Shown: positions 23,378 to 34,158 of the stretch, in pieces
Numbering within the stretch: the first letter of the stretch is position 1
How the letters are laid out: every line of letters begins with the position of its first letter
NCBI GenBank assembly: GCA_949128135.1
Contig: OX421977.1
Span: forward strand, 45,719,034-45,783,033
Source: Parasteatoda lunata
Lineage: Eukaryota > Arthropoda > Arachnida > Araneae > Theridiidae
DNA: 64,000 nt
Reading direction: 5' to 3'
Translations under genes and position numbers: made by a program
Notes under the pieces: generated by a model
The model's database searches: none
Told to the model about the DNA's origin: nothing
The model's input: the letters and a program-made list of their open reading frames with translations, nothing else

Positions 23378-24193
23378 TGCCGTATTACATATTAGGAAAG
23401 TATATAAGTTGAGTATACACTATACTATACATTTACTATACTATAATTACATACACTATACTATAAGTTTAGTATACACTGATACTTAAGCAAGAAAAGA
23501 AAAAAATAGTTGGAAACTATCGAATTACTACCGAAAAGGACGGAGCTGAAAATATAAAACCCGTTGATTACCGGAAAAACAGCAAGATGTTGAAAGGTTT
23601 TTGTCACATTAAAATAATATTCTAACATATTTACTTAATTCACTTTCACTTATAAAATATTCTCTTTGTAATCAAAGAACAATACACTTTCGCATTTATT
23701 TTAAATTAAATTTCCCCCACTTTCAGTTAAGTCTATACTTAACTCTTCCACCAATTAATTCTTACGAACATCCATCACCTGTTGTAATTAATTTTTTTTG
23801 GTTATTAATTGTAATTCAAATGAAAAAATAAGAATCTTATGTCTTGTTCTGAACTATAGATAGTAATTACATATCACCTTTGACATTATAATCTCAAACC
23901 AATTTTGACGGTAAGTGGTAAACTCGAAAACCTTGTTTAGTGAAATAATCATTTTTAATTTTCTTTCAATTTTCTATAATATTTTTTGATGTAAGGATAA
24001 ACTTTTTCTTGTTTTCCATGATGTTCTAAAATTCAAAATATAAATAGAAAAAAAGGTTCAAATTTTTATTATCTTGTGAATGAATAAAAAATGTTTTAAA
24101 GACAAATTATATTTTTCTGAGTAAACTGATTTAAAAATTTCATGAGCTCGATTTGAAAAAATTTCAGTATTCTAGGAAATCAATGTTTAAGCA
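23378..24193. other. AT-rich stretch, nothing recognised
   Basis: A short irregular TATACTATA-rich patch lies at 23400-23490. Otherwise no supported feature. Confidence 0.55.
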
Positions 24194-24652
24194 CTCTTAG
24201 AAATAAAATTCTCTTTTTTGATGATTTAGCAACCTTTGAGCTATATTTCGTTAATTTGAAGATGGACTTCGTTACGAAATCACGTGATTCATGACGAAAC
24301 GTGAACTTTCTGACGTATGACGAAAGCTCGAAACGTCATCCTAGTGCATTGTGGGAGGTTGTACTAGAATGATAAAACTAGAATGAAGATTAGACCCCTT
24401 CGGGGTACAAAAATTTTCCTATATGGTGCCCACGATAAAGTGATTATTAGAAAAGGTTAGGATTTAGGCTATACGATTATTTTTGTAAAAAATAAATAGC
24501 GAAATATTTCTGTCATTTTGACAAAATTAGTTTCATCGATAGTTATTTCGCCACGTTGACGAAATATTTGCTCAGAGCATATACCAGGAAATGGTTTTGT
24601 CAAAAACGAAGTTACGTTTTCGTGATATTTGAGTATCCATTTTTTACAGTGA
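24194..24652 (+). mobile_element. Family C MITE, copy C2
   Basis: Left end CACTCTTAGAAATAAAATTC; right end, read inward, CACTGTAAAAAATGGATACT. The interior is rich in TGACGAAA / TTTCGTCA words in both orientations and contains CGAAATCACGTGATTCATGA and CTAGAATGAAGATTAGACCC. About 459 bp, no coding capacity. The right end is followed by several CAGTGAATG micro-repeats (24648-24715). Confidence 0.78.
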
Positions 24653-24715
24653 ATGAAACCAGTGAATGTAAACCAGTGAATGTTTTTACAGTGAATGTTT
24701 ACAGTGAATAAATGG

Positions 24716-25626
24716 AAAAAAACTTAAATGTTTTTTTTAGTTCAGATTTGCATATGAATATTGGTTAAACTGACTTACAATAACGCGTGAAAACTACGTA
24801 TAAAGGCGAATTTAATTTTACGAAAGCTTAAATTATTAATGGCAATTATAACATACGAAAAAAGAATATGAATAACGAAATTTTTGTCGAATTAAATTAG
24901 TACCCCCCTTTTTTTAACGACTGAATAAAGTAATTCAAACAAAAGTCACAAGAAGCTATTACTCATTCGGAAAATATTTGAGGTAGCAAATTAAATTTAA
25001 ACTGCATTAGTAAAGAATAATTGAATCAAAATGTACAGTAATGAAACAAAAGAGTATTTCTTGTGTGAAGCATAAAAATGGAAGAATATGCTTATTCAAA
25101 CTTTTTTTCTCGAATTTTTTAAAATTAATTTAGTTTGAAGAGATATTTTATACTCTTAAATGTTTAATACTTTTAGTAGTTATTAAACTTTTGATATCGC
25201 AGTTTTCACATTTTATTTGTAAGTAGTGGTCAGGACTAATATTAAGATGTCGTATTTTTAGAAGCTTACACTTCAATAAATAAAAAATAAGTGGATCAAA
25301 AAATTTAAAATTAAAATAATTGATAATTGGAGGAAGGATAATAATAAGAGGAATACAAGGAGCATAATATATTTTATACATTTTTGTTATTTTCTGCATT
25401 ATGTAGCGGTTCCAACTCAGAAAATTTTCTCTTATATTGAAAATCTTAAACTTCTTCAAATCAGAAGACTGAGCAAAGTGGCATAAATTTGTATGTAACA
25501 TTCGAAATTGTATATAACATTCTTTTTATACATTGTTAAGTATAACACAAAATTTCATCGTTTAAAAATAACTCTTCACTTCTAACAGTAATATTTATGG
25601 GAAAACATAATTATTACTTTGAAATT
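24716..25626. other. AT-rich stretch, nothing recognised
   Basis: A minus-strand frame of 117 codons (25148-25501) is the longest here. Its composition (Ile, Lys, Asn, Tyr, Phe) is what AT-rich DNA gives, and no domain is recognised. Confidence 0.5.
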
Positions 25627-25905
25627 ATGCCGGCCAGGTGGCCGAGCGGTTAGCGCGCCTGACTGCGAAGCCATTGGCTGCGGGTTCGAATCCCGCTCTG
25701 GGCATGGATGTTTGTCTCTCTCTTTGTGCTGTCCTGTGATGTGTGAATATGGCCCATCCTTTAAACGGGTTTGTGGCAGTGTGGCGTGGGCAATGTGGCG
25801 TGGGCTCGCCTTCGTGACTTTGGTTCACAGGTGCCCACTGGGTAACGCGAAATGAGCAACAATTCTGGCATCCTTCAGTGCCTGCCATTGGAAAAAAAAC
25901 CCTTT
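25627..25905 (+). mobile_element. tRNA-derived SINE, second family, full-length
   Basis: The tRNA-like head is well preserved: GGTGGCCGAGCGGTTAGCGC (A box) and GCGGGTTCGAATCCCGC (B box and T-arm), with a Ser/Leu-type layout. The body follows: GGGCATGGATGTTTGTCTC, TTTAAACGGGTTTGTGG and GGTAACGCGAAATGAGCAAC, ending GCCATTGGAAAAAAAACCC. Acceptor-stem pairing is poor and the body is continuous with the head, so this is a SINE and not a tRNA gene. The strong GC contrast and intact boxes suggest a young copy. The 78- and 87-aa frames here are by-products. Confidence 0.9.
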
Positions 25906-26460
25906 GAAATTAGAAGAAAAAATTTAAAATGTGAATGATTTGTTCAATATTGTGTCACCTAAAATATATTTCAAAATGGACACAATTTTTCTGCTTGTAA
26001 CTTTTTAACTCTAATAACGTATATGTTCAGAAATTTCAATAAAAATGGGAATGTGCTTTTCTTTTAAGCTACATATTAATATTTCACTGTGCAGAAAAGA
26101 AAATAAGCATTTCGATTGTAAAAATGTTAACCATATTGTAAAAATGATGCGTAATTACCACCTTTAATCTATAGCTTTATAATTCCAGTAAAAACTATAC
26201 AAATAGGATCACTTATAACATTTGAGAGAGGCAAACACAAAAATGCATTGATATCAAGCGAATCATGATTGATGATTGTGGAACTGAAAAGAAAATGATT
26301 TGTTGATTTCCTGAAAATAATATAACTGAATTCTCCTTTATAACTCTTTTTTCCCCTCCCACAATCAGACGTGTTTTGAATCCTCAATTGTTATTCGTCA
26401 GTTTTCGACAGTGATTTTCTTTTTCTCTTGCATGTATGTATTCTATATGTATAAAAAAAC
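25906..26460. other. AT-rich stretch, nothing recognised
   Basis: No supported feature. Confidence 0.55.
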
Positions 26461-27071
26461 GCATACTTTTTTGATTTCTTTATTGGCAAAAATTCGAAAC
26501 ATCCATTAAGGGTGGTCAGTGCGAAACATCATAAATAAATATTTAAATGTTGCTGCATAATATTTGATTTTACCAATTAAAATTTCTTTCATAAAAACAG
26601 AAAAAACACTCAAATTGAGATCAAGAGTTAAAGAGATAAGAGAAATTTTTGTTGTTGTTCTAACTACCAAGATTAACTATCCTAACAATCAGTCTTTAAC
26701 ACGTTTATCTATGTGTAATATCTATGTGTCATATTTAATTTATCAATATGATAACTTATTTCATATATCAAATGCGTAAAATGCGTATGCTTCCGTGTTT
26801 TCTTTTTTGTCACGGTTTCGAAACATGCATATCAAGGGTGGTCAGTATGAAATACCATGAATAATTATTTAAATTATGCTACATAATATTTTAATTTAAA
26901 ATGCTGTTACCAACTAAAATTCCTTTCAGAAAAAAACAGTAAAAACTATCAAATCGGGATCAAGAGTTTTTAATAAGAAGAAAACGAAATTCTGTTATAA
27001 CTGTCAAGATCCAAACAACCAGTCGTTAATATATTTATGAGTAATGAAGACTTATTTCTTATATCAATTGC
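26461..27071. repeat. Two-unit tandem duplication (~300 bp units)
   Basis: The units at 26461-26780 and 26781-27071 share, in order, TTCGAAACATNCATNAAGGG, GGTGGTCAGT, TGCTNCATAATATTT, CCAACTAAAAT / CCAATTAAAAT, GATCAAGAGTT and AACAANCAGTCNTTAA. Divergence is moderate. No TIRs or coding frames mark it as a known element. Confidence 0.75.
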
Positions 27072-27989
27072 TTTACTTCAATAGATGAGGCAGAATTAAA
27101 ACAAGTTTTTTAATACCAGCATCATTCGCAGCATTTTCCAACACAATGTCTGAGGGTCATTTTATCGCTTGTCCAGTTCACCTGGACGATTCATCCGAGA
27201 TATAATTTCTGCATGACTGCCTATCTCATTTTGTGAATTGGAAATATCTAAGTACTTGTTGTAAAGCAATGCCTTTAACCGAATTCTTGCCGATGGAGTT
27301 GAATTCTGGTTGAGAAATTAAAATTGGATATAATACACGAAATAAAGCAGAATAAATACATATATATCTAGATTACATGGAAAATTAAAATTTGATACTT
27401 ATTTTTTTCTTTTGAATGATGTTGTGACATTATTCTTATTAATTCTTCTTGTTCATTAAATTCCTTCTTGTTCATTAAATTCGTTGACATTCATTTTTGT
27501 TCATTAAATTCACTGCAAAACAAAATCATTATTTTAAAATTTTAAAGTTTTAAGAGAATATAATACTTAAAGTGCTTTCAGAGAACTTTGAAAAATGCTT
27601 CAAATATAAAGCTTTATAGTAATATTCTCAATCCTTATTTCTTGTTCCTCAGTTATTATTTTTTGTTGTTACTTATAAATTTTAGTAATTATGCTAAAGT
27701 AAAAGCAATACACGCCTAAAGAAATTTTTCAAAATTTGAGAATAAGTTTAGATAAAATGCAAAAATTTAAATAAATCGCTCAACAAGTTATATGTAGAAG
27801 TTTAAAATGAATCGCTGAGAATTATAAACCACAATTATGATGAAAAACCATGTAAGATGAATTCGAGAGCCGATAAAAATCAGTTTTAAACCAATATTGT
27901 TCAATAATCGCCATCAAATCTTAATGGGCAAAGTTGTTACAAGAGTTCTCATTTGTAGACAAATTTCTGAAAACCGATACATAAAAAAG
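27072..27989. other. AT-rich stretch with a small CTTGTTCATTAAATTC repeat
   Basis: The word CTTGTTCATTAAATTC occurs twice in tandem at about 27448-27481, with a third, diverged copy at 27497. Nothing else is recognised. Confidence 0.55.
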
Positions 27990-28261
27990 CACATTGAAAA
28001 AAAAGGCCTGAATATGATAAAATTAACCATGTTTATGGCTCTAAGAGAACCTTAAAAAGCACGGTAATTTGTAACGAAGCGCTTGCGTAATTATTTTTGT
28101 AAAATTAACAATAAAATACCATTATATTATAAGTGTTAAAATCTGGTAAATGGGGCAAAATTTGATGATTTTGATGCCTTAAAGCATGGCATAAAAAACC
28201 TTACCAATTTAACCTTACGATTCGGCTCAATTAGCTTTCCAGTTTGACATTTTTACTAATT
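27990..28261 (-). mobile_element. Family B fragment, copy B3
   Basis: This is the right half of family B in reverse: CACATTGAAAAAAAAGGCCT, ATGGCTCTAAGAGAACC, AAATTAACAATAAAATACC and TGGCATAAAAAACC. It stops near the B midpoint, where A3 begins. The left half of B is not recognisable beyond A3. Confidence 0.65.
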
Positions 28262-28877
28262 GTGCGTTAATAAGAACTTTAATTTTTAAACCAGAATTTT
28301 CACTAAACCGTTGCATATATGAACTGAAAAACAAGGCCATAAACAAGATGGTAATCAAACTGTTAACAGGGATGAAAACCGTTCATTAACTGCGGTAAAT
28401 AACCAGAATTTTATCACATCAACTAAGTCCACCTTAGGAGGCCGCTTATTTTCTTGCAACTGCGCACTTATTATAGCCAAGAGGGCTGATCTCTGTCTCA
28501 TGACTGACGGAAATCGGGTTCGAGACCCAGCGTTTACACTACGATGTTTCTTTCATTTCCTTCAACACACGAAGATTTCTCAGTGTCCCGCACTCTCCAA
28601 TTTGTGTCTTGCAGTTTCCAATGCCTATTTTCTAACGAGTCTATCTCCTATGTCTAGTTAAATTTTTATTTTTACGGTTTTAAAACCATGCTAGTTGTAA
28701 ATGGTTAAAAAAACCGTATAGTTTTGTATTTACGGTTTTATAACCATACTAGTAATAAATGATTTCAAAAGCGTAAAAGTAAAAAAATGTTCTTTACCGT
28801 ACATTTTACGGTTAATCGGAAGGAAACTCTGCTGCCGTTTATTTTGCTACAATTTTTGAATGAAGGATCTAACAATG
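28262..28877 (-). mobile_element. Family A MITE, copy A3
   Basis: The left terminus is badly eroded; the right end reads GGATCTAACAATG. Family phrases are AAGATGGTAATCAAACTGTT, AACTAAGTCCACCTTAGGAG, ACCATGCTAGTTGTAAATGG and ACGGTTAATCGG. The tRNA-like module is well kept on the plus strand at 28478-28545 (AGCCAAGAGGGCTGATC, then CGGGTTCGAGACCCAGCG). Confidence 0.8.
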
Positions 28878-29788
28878 TAGAAGAGAAAATTATGGACTTT
28901 CGCTAATAAATTAAAGTTCCAATGAGTTAAATTTCAAAACCAGCTTAGTACTTTTTAATGGCTCTAAAACCTCAGAAGTAGGAATTTATTTACTGCTTTT
29001 AAAAATTATATTCGGTGGGCAGATATGGGGTTTACAGAAAGTTAATGTTAGCATGTGTGCAAACATGCTTGTGTGTATTAAATTTTCAAAAGCCATTTTT
29101 TTAACTCTTTTTATTTTATTCTTTTTCAAAACAAAAACAACTTAAATATTCTATTATGAACATATCACAGAAAAACGAAAATCCTAAAAATATTTTTCGA
29201 GTACGTATTATATTAATAACTTAAATAATACTTATCGATTATGTTCGGAGACATTCACAGTTTAACAGAAATAAAATATTCAAACATGGGATTTTAAATA
29301 AATGATTATATATGCCGTAAATCTAATTTTCCCTTTCATGAAAACATGAAATTGTTATAAGCATTAAAAAAAAATGATGATGGATAACGTTATTATTATT
29401 TTGTATCACATACGAGACAGAATCATTAATCAAAATGTCACATCTAATCTTCAAAGACATAAGTGTTTATATTTTATTCGATGCATCCAAACAAATTTTT
29501 CGTTGGAGAAATATGTATTTATTTAGATTATATTTATCGAAATACGTTATTGCTCTGAACGGTTTATCATTTTTCTTTAATATAAACTGAGGAAAACAGT
29601 TATGAATACATATTTTGCCAATTTATAACACTTTCGAACTTTTACTTAATTTTAAAGTACTTAAAAATAAAATTCATTTCTTAAGTAAGTAATAATTAAA
29701 AAACATGAATAGAAATCATGCTTAAAATATAGTAATAAAAAGTTACTCCATTACATTAAATCGGTGATTAGAGCAGTGTTATAGATTC
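28878..29788. other. AT-rich stretch, nothing recognised
   Basis: No supported feature. Confidence 0.55.
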
Positions 29789-29952
29789 TTCTTCTTATTA
29801 TTATTAGTGGTTGTAATATTATTATTATTAGTAATATTATTATTATTTAGTAATAGTAGTAATATTATTATTATTTAGTAATAGTAGTAATATTATCCTT
29901 ATTAGTAATAGTAGTACTAATAATAGTTATATTATTATTGTTATTATTAGAG

Positions 29953-29990
<38 letters not shown>

Positions 29991-29998
29991 AATATTAC
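29789..29998. repeat. (ATT)n / TAG-rich microsatellite
   Basis: Imperfect TTATTATTA runs are interspersed with TAGTAATAGTAGTAATA blocks; one 22-bp phrase built on TAGTAATAGTAGTAATATTA repeats. The minus-strand frame encoding an Asn run (29871-30194) is an artefact. Confidence 0.92.
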
Positions 29999-30439
29999 TA
30001 ATAATATGATTGAATTCAGGAATGTTTCCACAAAAACAGTTTAATAGTAAATATTTAAAAAAATAAATTACGATGCTATTGTTTACTGTTATCATGCTCG
30101 CTGATATAAAACTAATGGTAAAAATAGAAAAGGGAGGTAAGTGATTTCGTGGGAATTGAGAATTGTATGAAAAATTACTTTCAAATCCCATCAAAAGTTA
30201 TATTAAAATCGATACAGAAATAGCAGTTAAATTCATATAAAACTATTTGGTAATCAGTTTACCGAGGTCCACTATTTGGTCACCAAATCATTATGTAACA
30301 GAAACTGTTTGGCTTATTTGAATGGAGTTTTTCTCAATAATTAGTCAACACAGAAGTAACATAAAAATTTAGATCAATAAAAGGCCAGTTCAAATGAGCA
30401 CAAACAGTCATTTCGTAATAGGAAGAACACTTAGCGGTG

Positions 30440-30705
30440 CATGAAGTTACATTTTCTAGCCATAGTATGGCTCTGTTTTCTAACGCCATTGTATGAATGC
30501 CTTGAAAGTTTGACTATGGTCAGATGACATGGAAATTGTCTGAACTACGAACCCTTTCTCCAAATTTCCCCACCACGATCACAAGTGGACTTTCAACTAT
30601 AACAGATTTAACGTGCAATTTCTTGCGTATATGGGCCAGTTGTTCAGTTAAGTGCTATGATCGAGCTCACGACCAACAACCAGCGGTTCAAACGTAATAA
30701 ATTAA
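30440..30705 (+). mobile_element. Possible degenerate tRNA-derived repeat
   Basis: A GC-richer segment in AT-rich surroundings. It contains, on the plus strand, an A-box-like TGGGCCAGTTGTTCAGTTAA near 30635 and a B-box-like GCGGTTCAAAC near 30683, spaced roughly as in tRNA-derived elements. The upstream part (CCACCACGATCACAAGTGGA) may belong to the same repeat. No second copy exists in the window, so the call is weak. Confidence 0.35.
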
Positions 30706-32895
30706 TAACTGGGTAATTTTCATTTCTCAGAATGCGCTTTACATTTCCTTGCAGTTTGGGCTGTTAGTTTTGTATCTTTCAAAAACTAATGGTTCAAGTC
30801 CAATTGTTCTCTATTTTGTATCATTTTTTCCCCAAACAGCTCAAAATGTGTTATTTACGTTACAGAAACATTTATTGCATCGAAAGACAACTTATAAACA
30901 AAAATCTTTCAGCTATGTATTTTTGAAAATGCAATTGATTGGCAGTACATATCTGAAACAGTTTTGGGAGGTTGACTCTGAAATCGGCTTGGGCTGTTTT
31001 GATTTTATTATGAATTTTTTCAAAATAGGGCGTCACAACCGGAAGAACAATTGATTCTTATACTAATTTTTAAAAAAGGTCCATAGAGTAGGTTTTAGTC
31101 ACCTGTTGAGGGCAGATGGACGATTGTTTTAATGATGGACGATTGGTTAGCTTTTAAATTATAAGAATTTTAGTTAATTTAATTTCTTTACAAAGTATAA
31201 ATTTATAACTCACAATATGCTCTTTGCTATTAGCAAAAAAGATAATTGTTTGGAAAGTATAAGTTGACCCATAAAACATTATTTTTTTATCTAGACCACA
31301 ATAGAGATAACTTAGAAGCAAAGAAATTTTTTTTAAATTTGGTATTTGAATGATGTTTAATTTAATCTACATATTTGTTTAAATAAAAGCAAAGCTCCAT
31401 AAGTAGACACGGTTAAAAATGAATATTTCATGGTAAAGTAACGGACGTTATTTTGTCATTTAGTGTAAATAAATCATAACATATTATAGCAGTTAAAAGA
31501 ATATTATTCTCATTCATGACTACGCAAACTGTTTATTTCTTAGAAAATCGAAGCAACTTTTATTACTTCAGTTCTACATGTTTATATTTGTTTATTCCAG
31601 CAGTTGTAATTTATTTTTAAAGTACTTATACTATTCGAAAACATTCATCATTAGAAGTTTGTTTATACTAAATTTAATTACTTTAACAATGTGCCCCATT
31701 TTTGTAAAAAAAAAAGAATTCTAAACTTAATCGAATCACCAACTCCGAACCACCAATCTTTATGATAATGAATATTTACTTCGTTTAACTATCACTTTTA
31801 TTTTTCTTCTCTTGAACTATTTTTCAATTATCAGTGGATGTAATTTATATACTTTTTTCAAACATCGCCTACTCAATGGAGATAAATTTAAAACACGTTA
31901 AGAACTATCCAAACTCTTTAAAGAAGTTTACATGATTTCAATCATAATATAGAGAATGAAAAATGCATTTTGAGTTTTAATAGTTAAAAGAAAGAAGTAA
32001 GACAAATAACGGTATTCGCAAAATACATTTAGTTACTTGCTACTTTATTACAATATACCTACATTTTATGAAGGTTTCATGATTTTTTTCCTTCAAATTA
32101 ATAGAGTGATGAATTATGCTTTAGTAATGTGAATTAACAATTTATAAGAAAAGTTGTAGCTTTATTTTTCTTTTAAACAGATTGTTGTTATTTACCCACA
32201 CTTTAAAGCTGTTCCAATTGTGTCTCAAAACATTTAAATTGCAATAAAATAAAGATAACATATCATAATTTTTATATGCTTTTAAAAAAAGTTTAAACCG
32301 TTTGTCCCAAAAAATGAGCGAAATTATGGGATATCAACTAAAAAATTGGAACGTGTAAGAAATCTGTAGTTTGTTTTGTTTCTTTAAGAAAACCAGGATT
32401 TTCCCAAATTAAAAAAATATTTATAAAATTCGTCAATAGATGGTGCTACAGATATAAAATAATGTTTTTAGCAGCTTGTCAGATCATTCTAACTGAAATA
32501 TGTATAAAAGCATCTACTACTTTCGGACTCAGAATTCACCACATTGTTTTAGTTAAATGTGGTTATTTTGAAATCAATGATTTATAGTATTTACAGGTAT
32601 CTGCGATATCTGTGGAGGAACTTTATAAAAAATTTTAAAACTATGACACAATTACTAAAGGATAACACAAAGATTTTTTTTTGTTGTTTTTTTTAAAAAA
32701 TTTTTTTAAAGCAGAAAACTGTAAATTTTCTTCTTCTTACATCTTTATTTAAAAGATTCTTTAATAATTGGAAAAATTTTGTGACACCTAATTATATATG
32801 TCATGATTTTATCTTGAAAATATAGAAACAACGTGAAAAAACGTATGAAATATAACATGAAATACATGTGAGGGGTTAGTAGTTAATTTATTTAC
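30706..32895. other. AT-rich stretch, nothing recognised
   Basis: The plus-strand frame at 30749-31054 (101 codons) shows no recognisable domain and no coding-like context. It is left uncalled. Confidence 0.5.
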
Positions 32896-32904
32896 CGTAC
32901 TAGA

Positions 32905-33170
32905 CCTGCACAATGGGCAATCGGTGACTGTCTGTGTAAAAAAAAAAAAGAAAAAAAAAAAAAGACCGAGGTTGATCCGAAGTCATAACGCAGAGAGGAA
33001 AGCTCCTCCACTTAGGCAGCTTGACGACCTGCACGCGAGGTTGAGCACTTTATGGTAAAGCAGTTTAACCAGAACCAACACCGCTCATCCTCGATTCCTA
33101 TGCAGGCTGATCAAAGTGGTCTCATACCCACTTTCGAATCGCAACCAGTGATGCTTCTATGAAACATTTC
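32905..33170. other. Unidentified GC-rich island next to an A-rich tract
   Basis: Sequence of clearly higher GC than its surroundings follows an interrupted A-run (32938-32963). Phrases include GACCGAGGTTGATCCGAAG, GGAAAGCTCCTCCACTTAGG, GACCTGCACGCGAGGTTGAG and ACCCACTTTCGAATCGCAAC. Read on the minus strand, GCGATTCGAAAGTGG looks B-box-like, but no matching A box was found. It contrasts with the background as the SINEs here do, so it may be an unrelated retroposon. No second copy exists in the window. Confidence 0.4.
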
Positions 33171-33413
33171 AATTTAGATTCAAATGTAAGTTTTTTTTAA
33201 CCCTACCAATCAATAATACAGAATAAATCGTGAAATATAACGTAATAGTAAATATTGACAATATCAAATGAATATCATTTGTTAAACTCGTAAGCACTTC
33301 CCGTCGTGTTCATTTATCCTTCTATAAAAAATAAGTATTGTCAAGAACAAAAAAATAGTGTTGTTTTGCATATAATCTTGTTAAGTATTTGCTTTTAATT
33401 AGTTTTCTTTCTT
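33171..33413. other. AT-rich spacer
   Basis: Nothing recognised. Confidence 0.5.
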
Positions 33414-34158
33414 CACTGTTAGAAAGTTCTCGGAAAAATTGTTAAGCAGCAATTAGTTTAATTGTTATTTTACCATATTCAACCAAAACAGTAAAATAAC
33501 CATAAATAAGGTGGGATTTAAACTGTTAACTGTAAGAAAAACTGACTATTAACTGCTTTCACCTGATACGATTAAGTAACCAGAATTTTATCCCACCAAC
33601 TAAGCCTACTTGATGAGGGCATTTAGTAGGCCTGATGAAGGTTCAGCGTTGACACCACTATATTTTCCCCACTCTCTTCAACACACGAAGAGTTTTCAGG
33701 GTCCTGTACTCATCAAATGTTGACCCTGGACTATTAGAATATGCTATAATCATTCACGCACAGATGTCAGCACAATAGATCAGCTTAACACAAAAAATTA
33801 TAGTATTTTCTATCTCTTATGATAGGTGAAACAACCAGACCTAATTAGACAACATCCCACTGTTCATTTGATAAACATATCTCAACCACAATCTAACTCC
33901 AATGTCCATTAACTAATGAAAAACTTTGCTCTAATGTCCAGTTAAATTTCATTTTTATGTTTATGGAACTATACTAGTTGTAAATGGTTAAAGAAACAGT
34001 ATAGTTTTGAATTAATGATTTTTAACCATACTAGTTCAAAATGGTTTCAAAAACATAAAGATAAAAAATTTTCTTTACAGTAAACTTTACGGTTACTTAG
34101 AATTACAGACTGCTGCCGGCTATTTTACCATAATTTTAGAATGGAAATTCTAACAGTT
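33414..34158 (-). mobile_element. Family A MITE, copy A4, rearranged
   Basis: Left end CACTGTTAGAAAGTTCTCGG; right end AAATTCTAACAGT. Flanking family phrases are complete (ACTGCTTTCACCTGATACG, AACTAAGCCTACTTGATGAG, ACTATACTAGTTGTAAATGG). The tRNA-like module is mostly deleted: only GGTTCAGCGTTGACACCA remains. About 150 bp of extra sequence (33750-33900) is not seen in the other A copies. Confidence 0.82.

Noticed and set aside
25148..25501. 117-codon minus-strand open frame
   Set aside because: Ile/Lys/Asn/Tyr/Phe-rich as expected of AT-rich DNA; no domain, splice context or homologous copy.
25627..25702. A functional tRNA-Ser/Leu gene
   Set aside because: A and B boxes are good, but acceptor-stem pairing fails and the head continues into a SINE body that is shared with 57252-57492.
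29871..30194. Asn-repeat protein on the minus strand
   Set aside because: Artefact of the ATT microsatellite.
30749..31054. 101-codon plus-strand open frame
   Set aside because: No recognisable motif and ordinary composition for this DNA; cannot be told from chance.
32905..33170. SRP (7SL) RNA or 5S-derived sequence
   Set aside because: A short CTGCCTAAG-like match on the minus strand was noticed, but the wider domain sequence does not fit.
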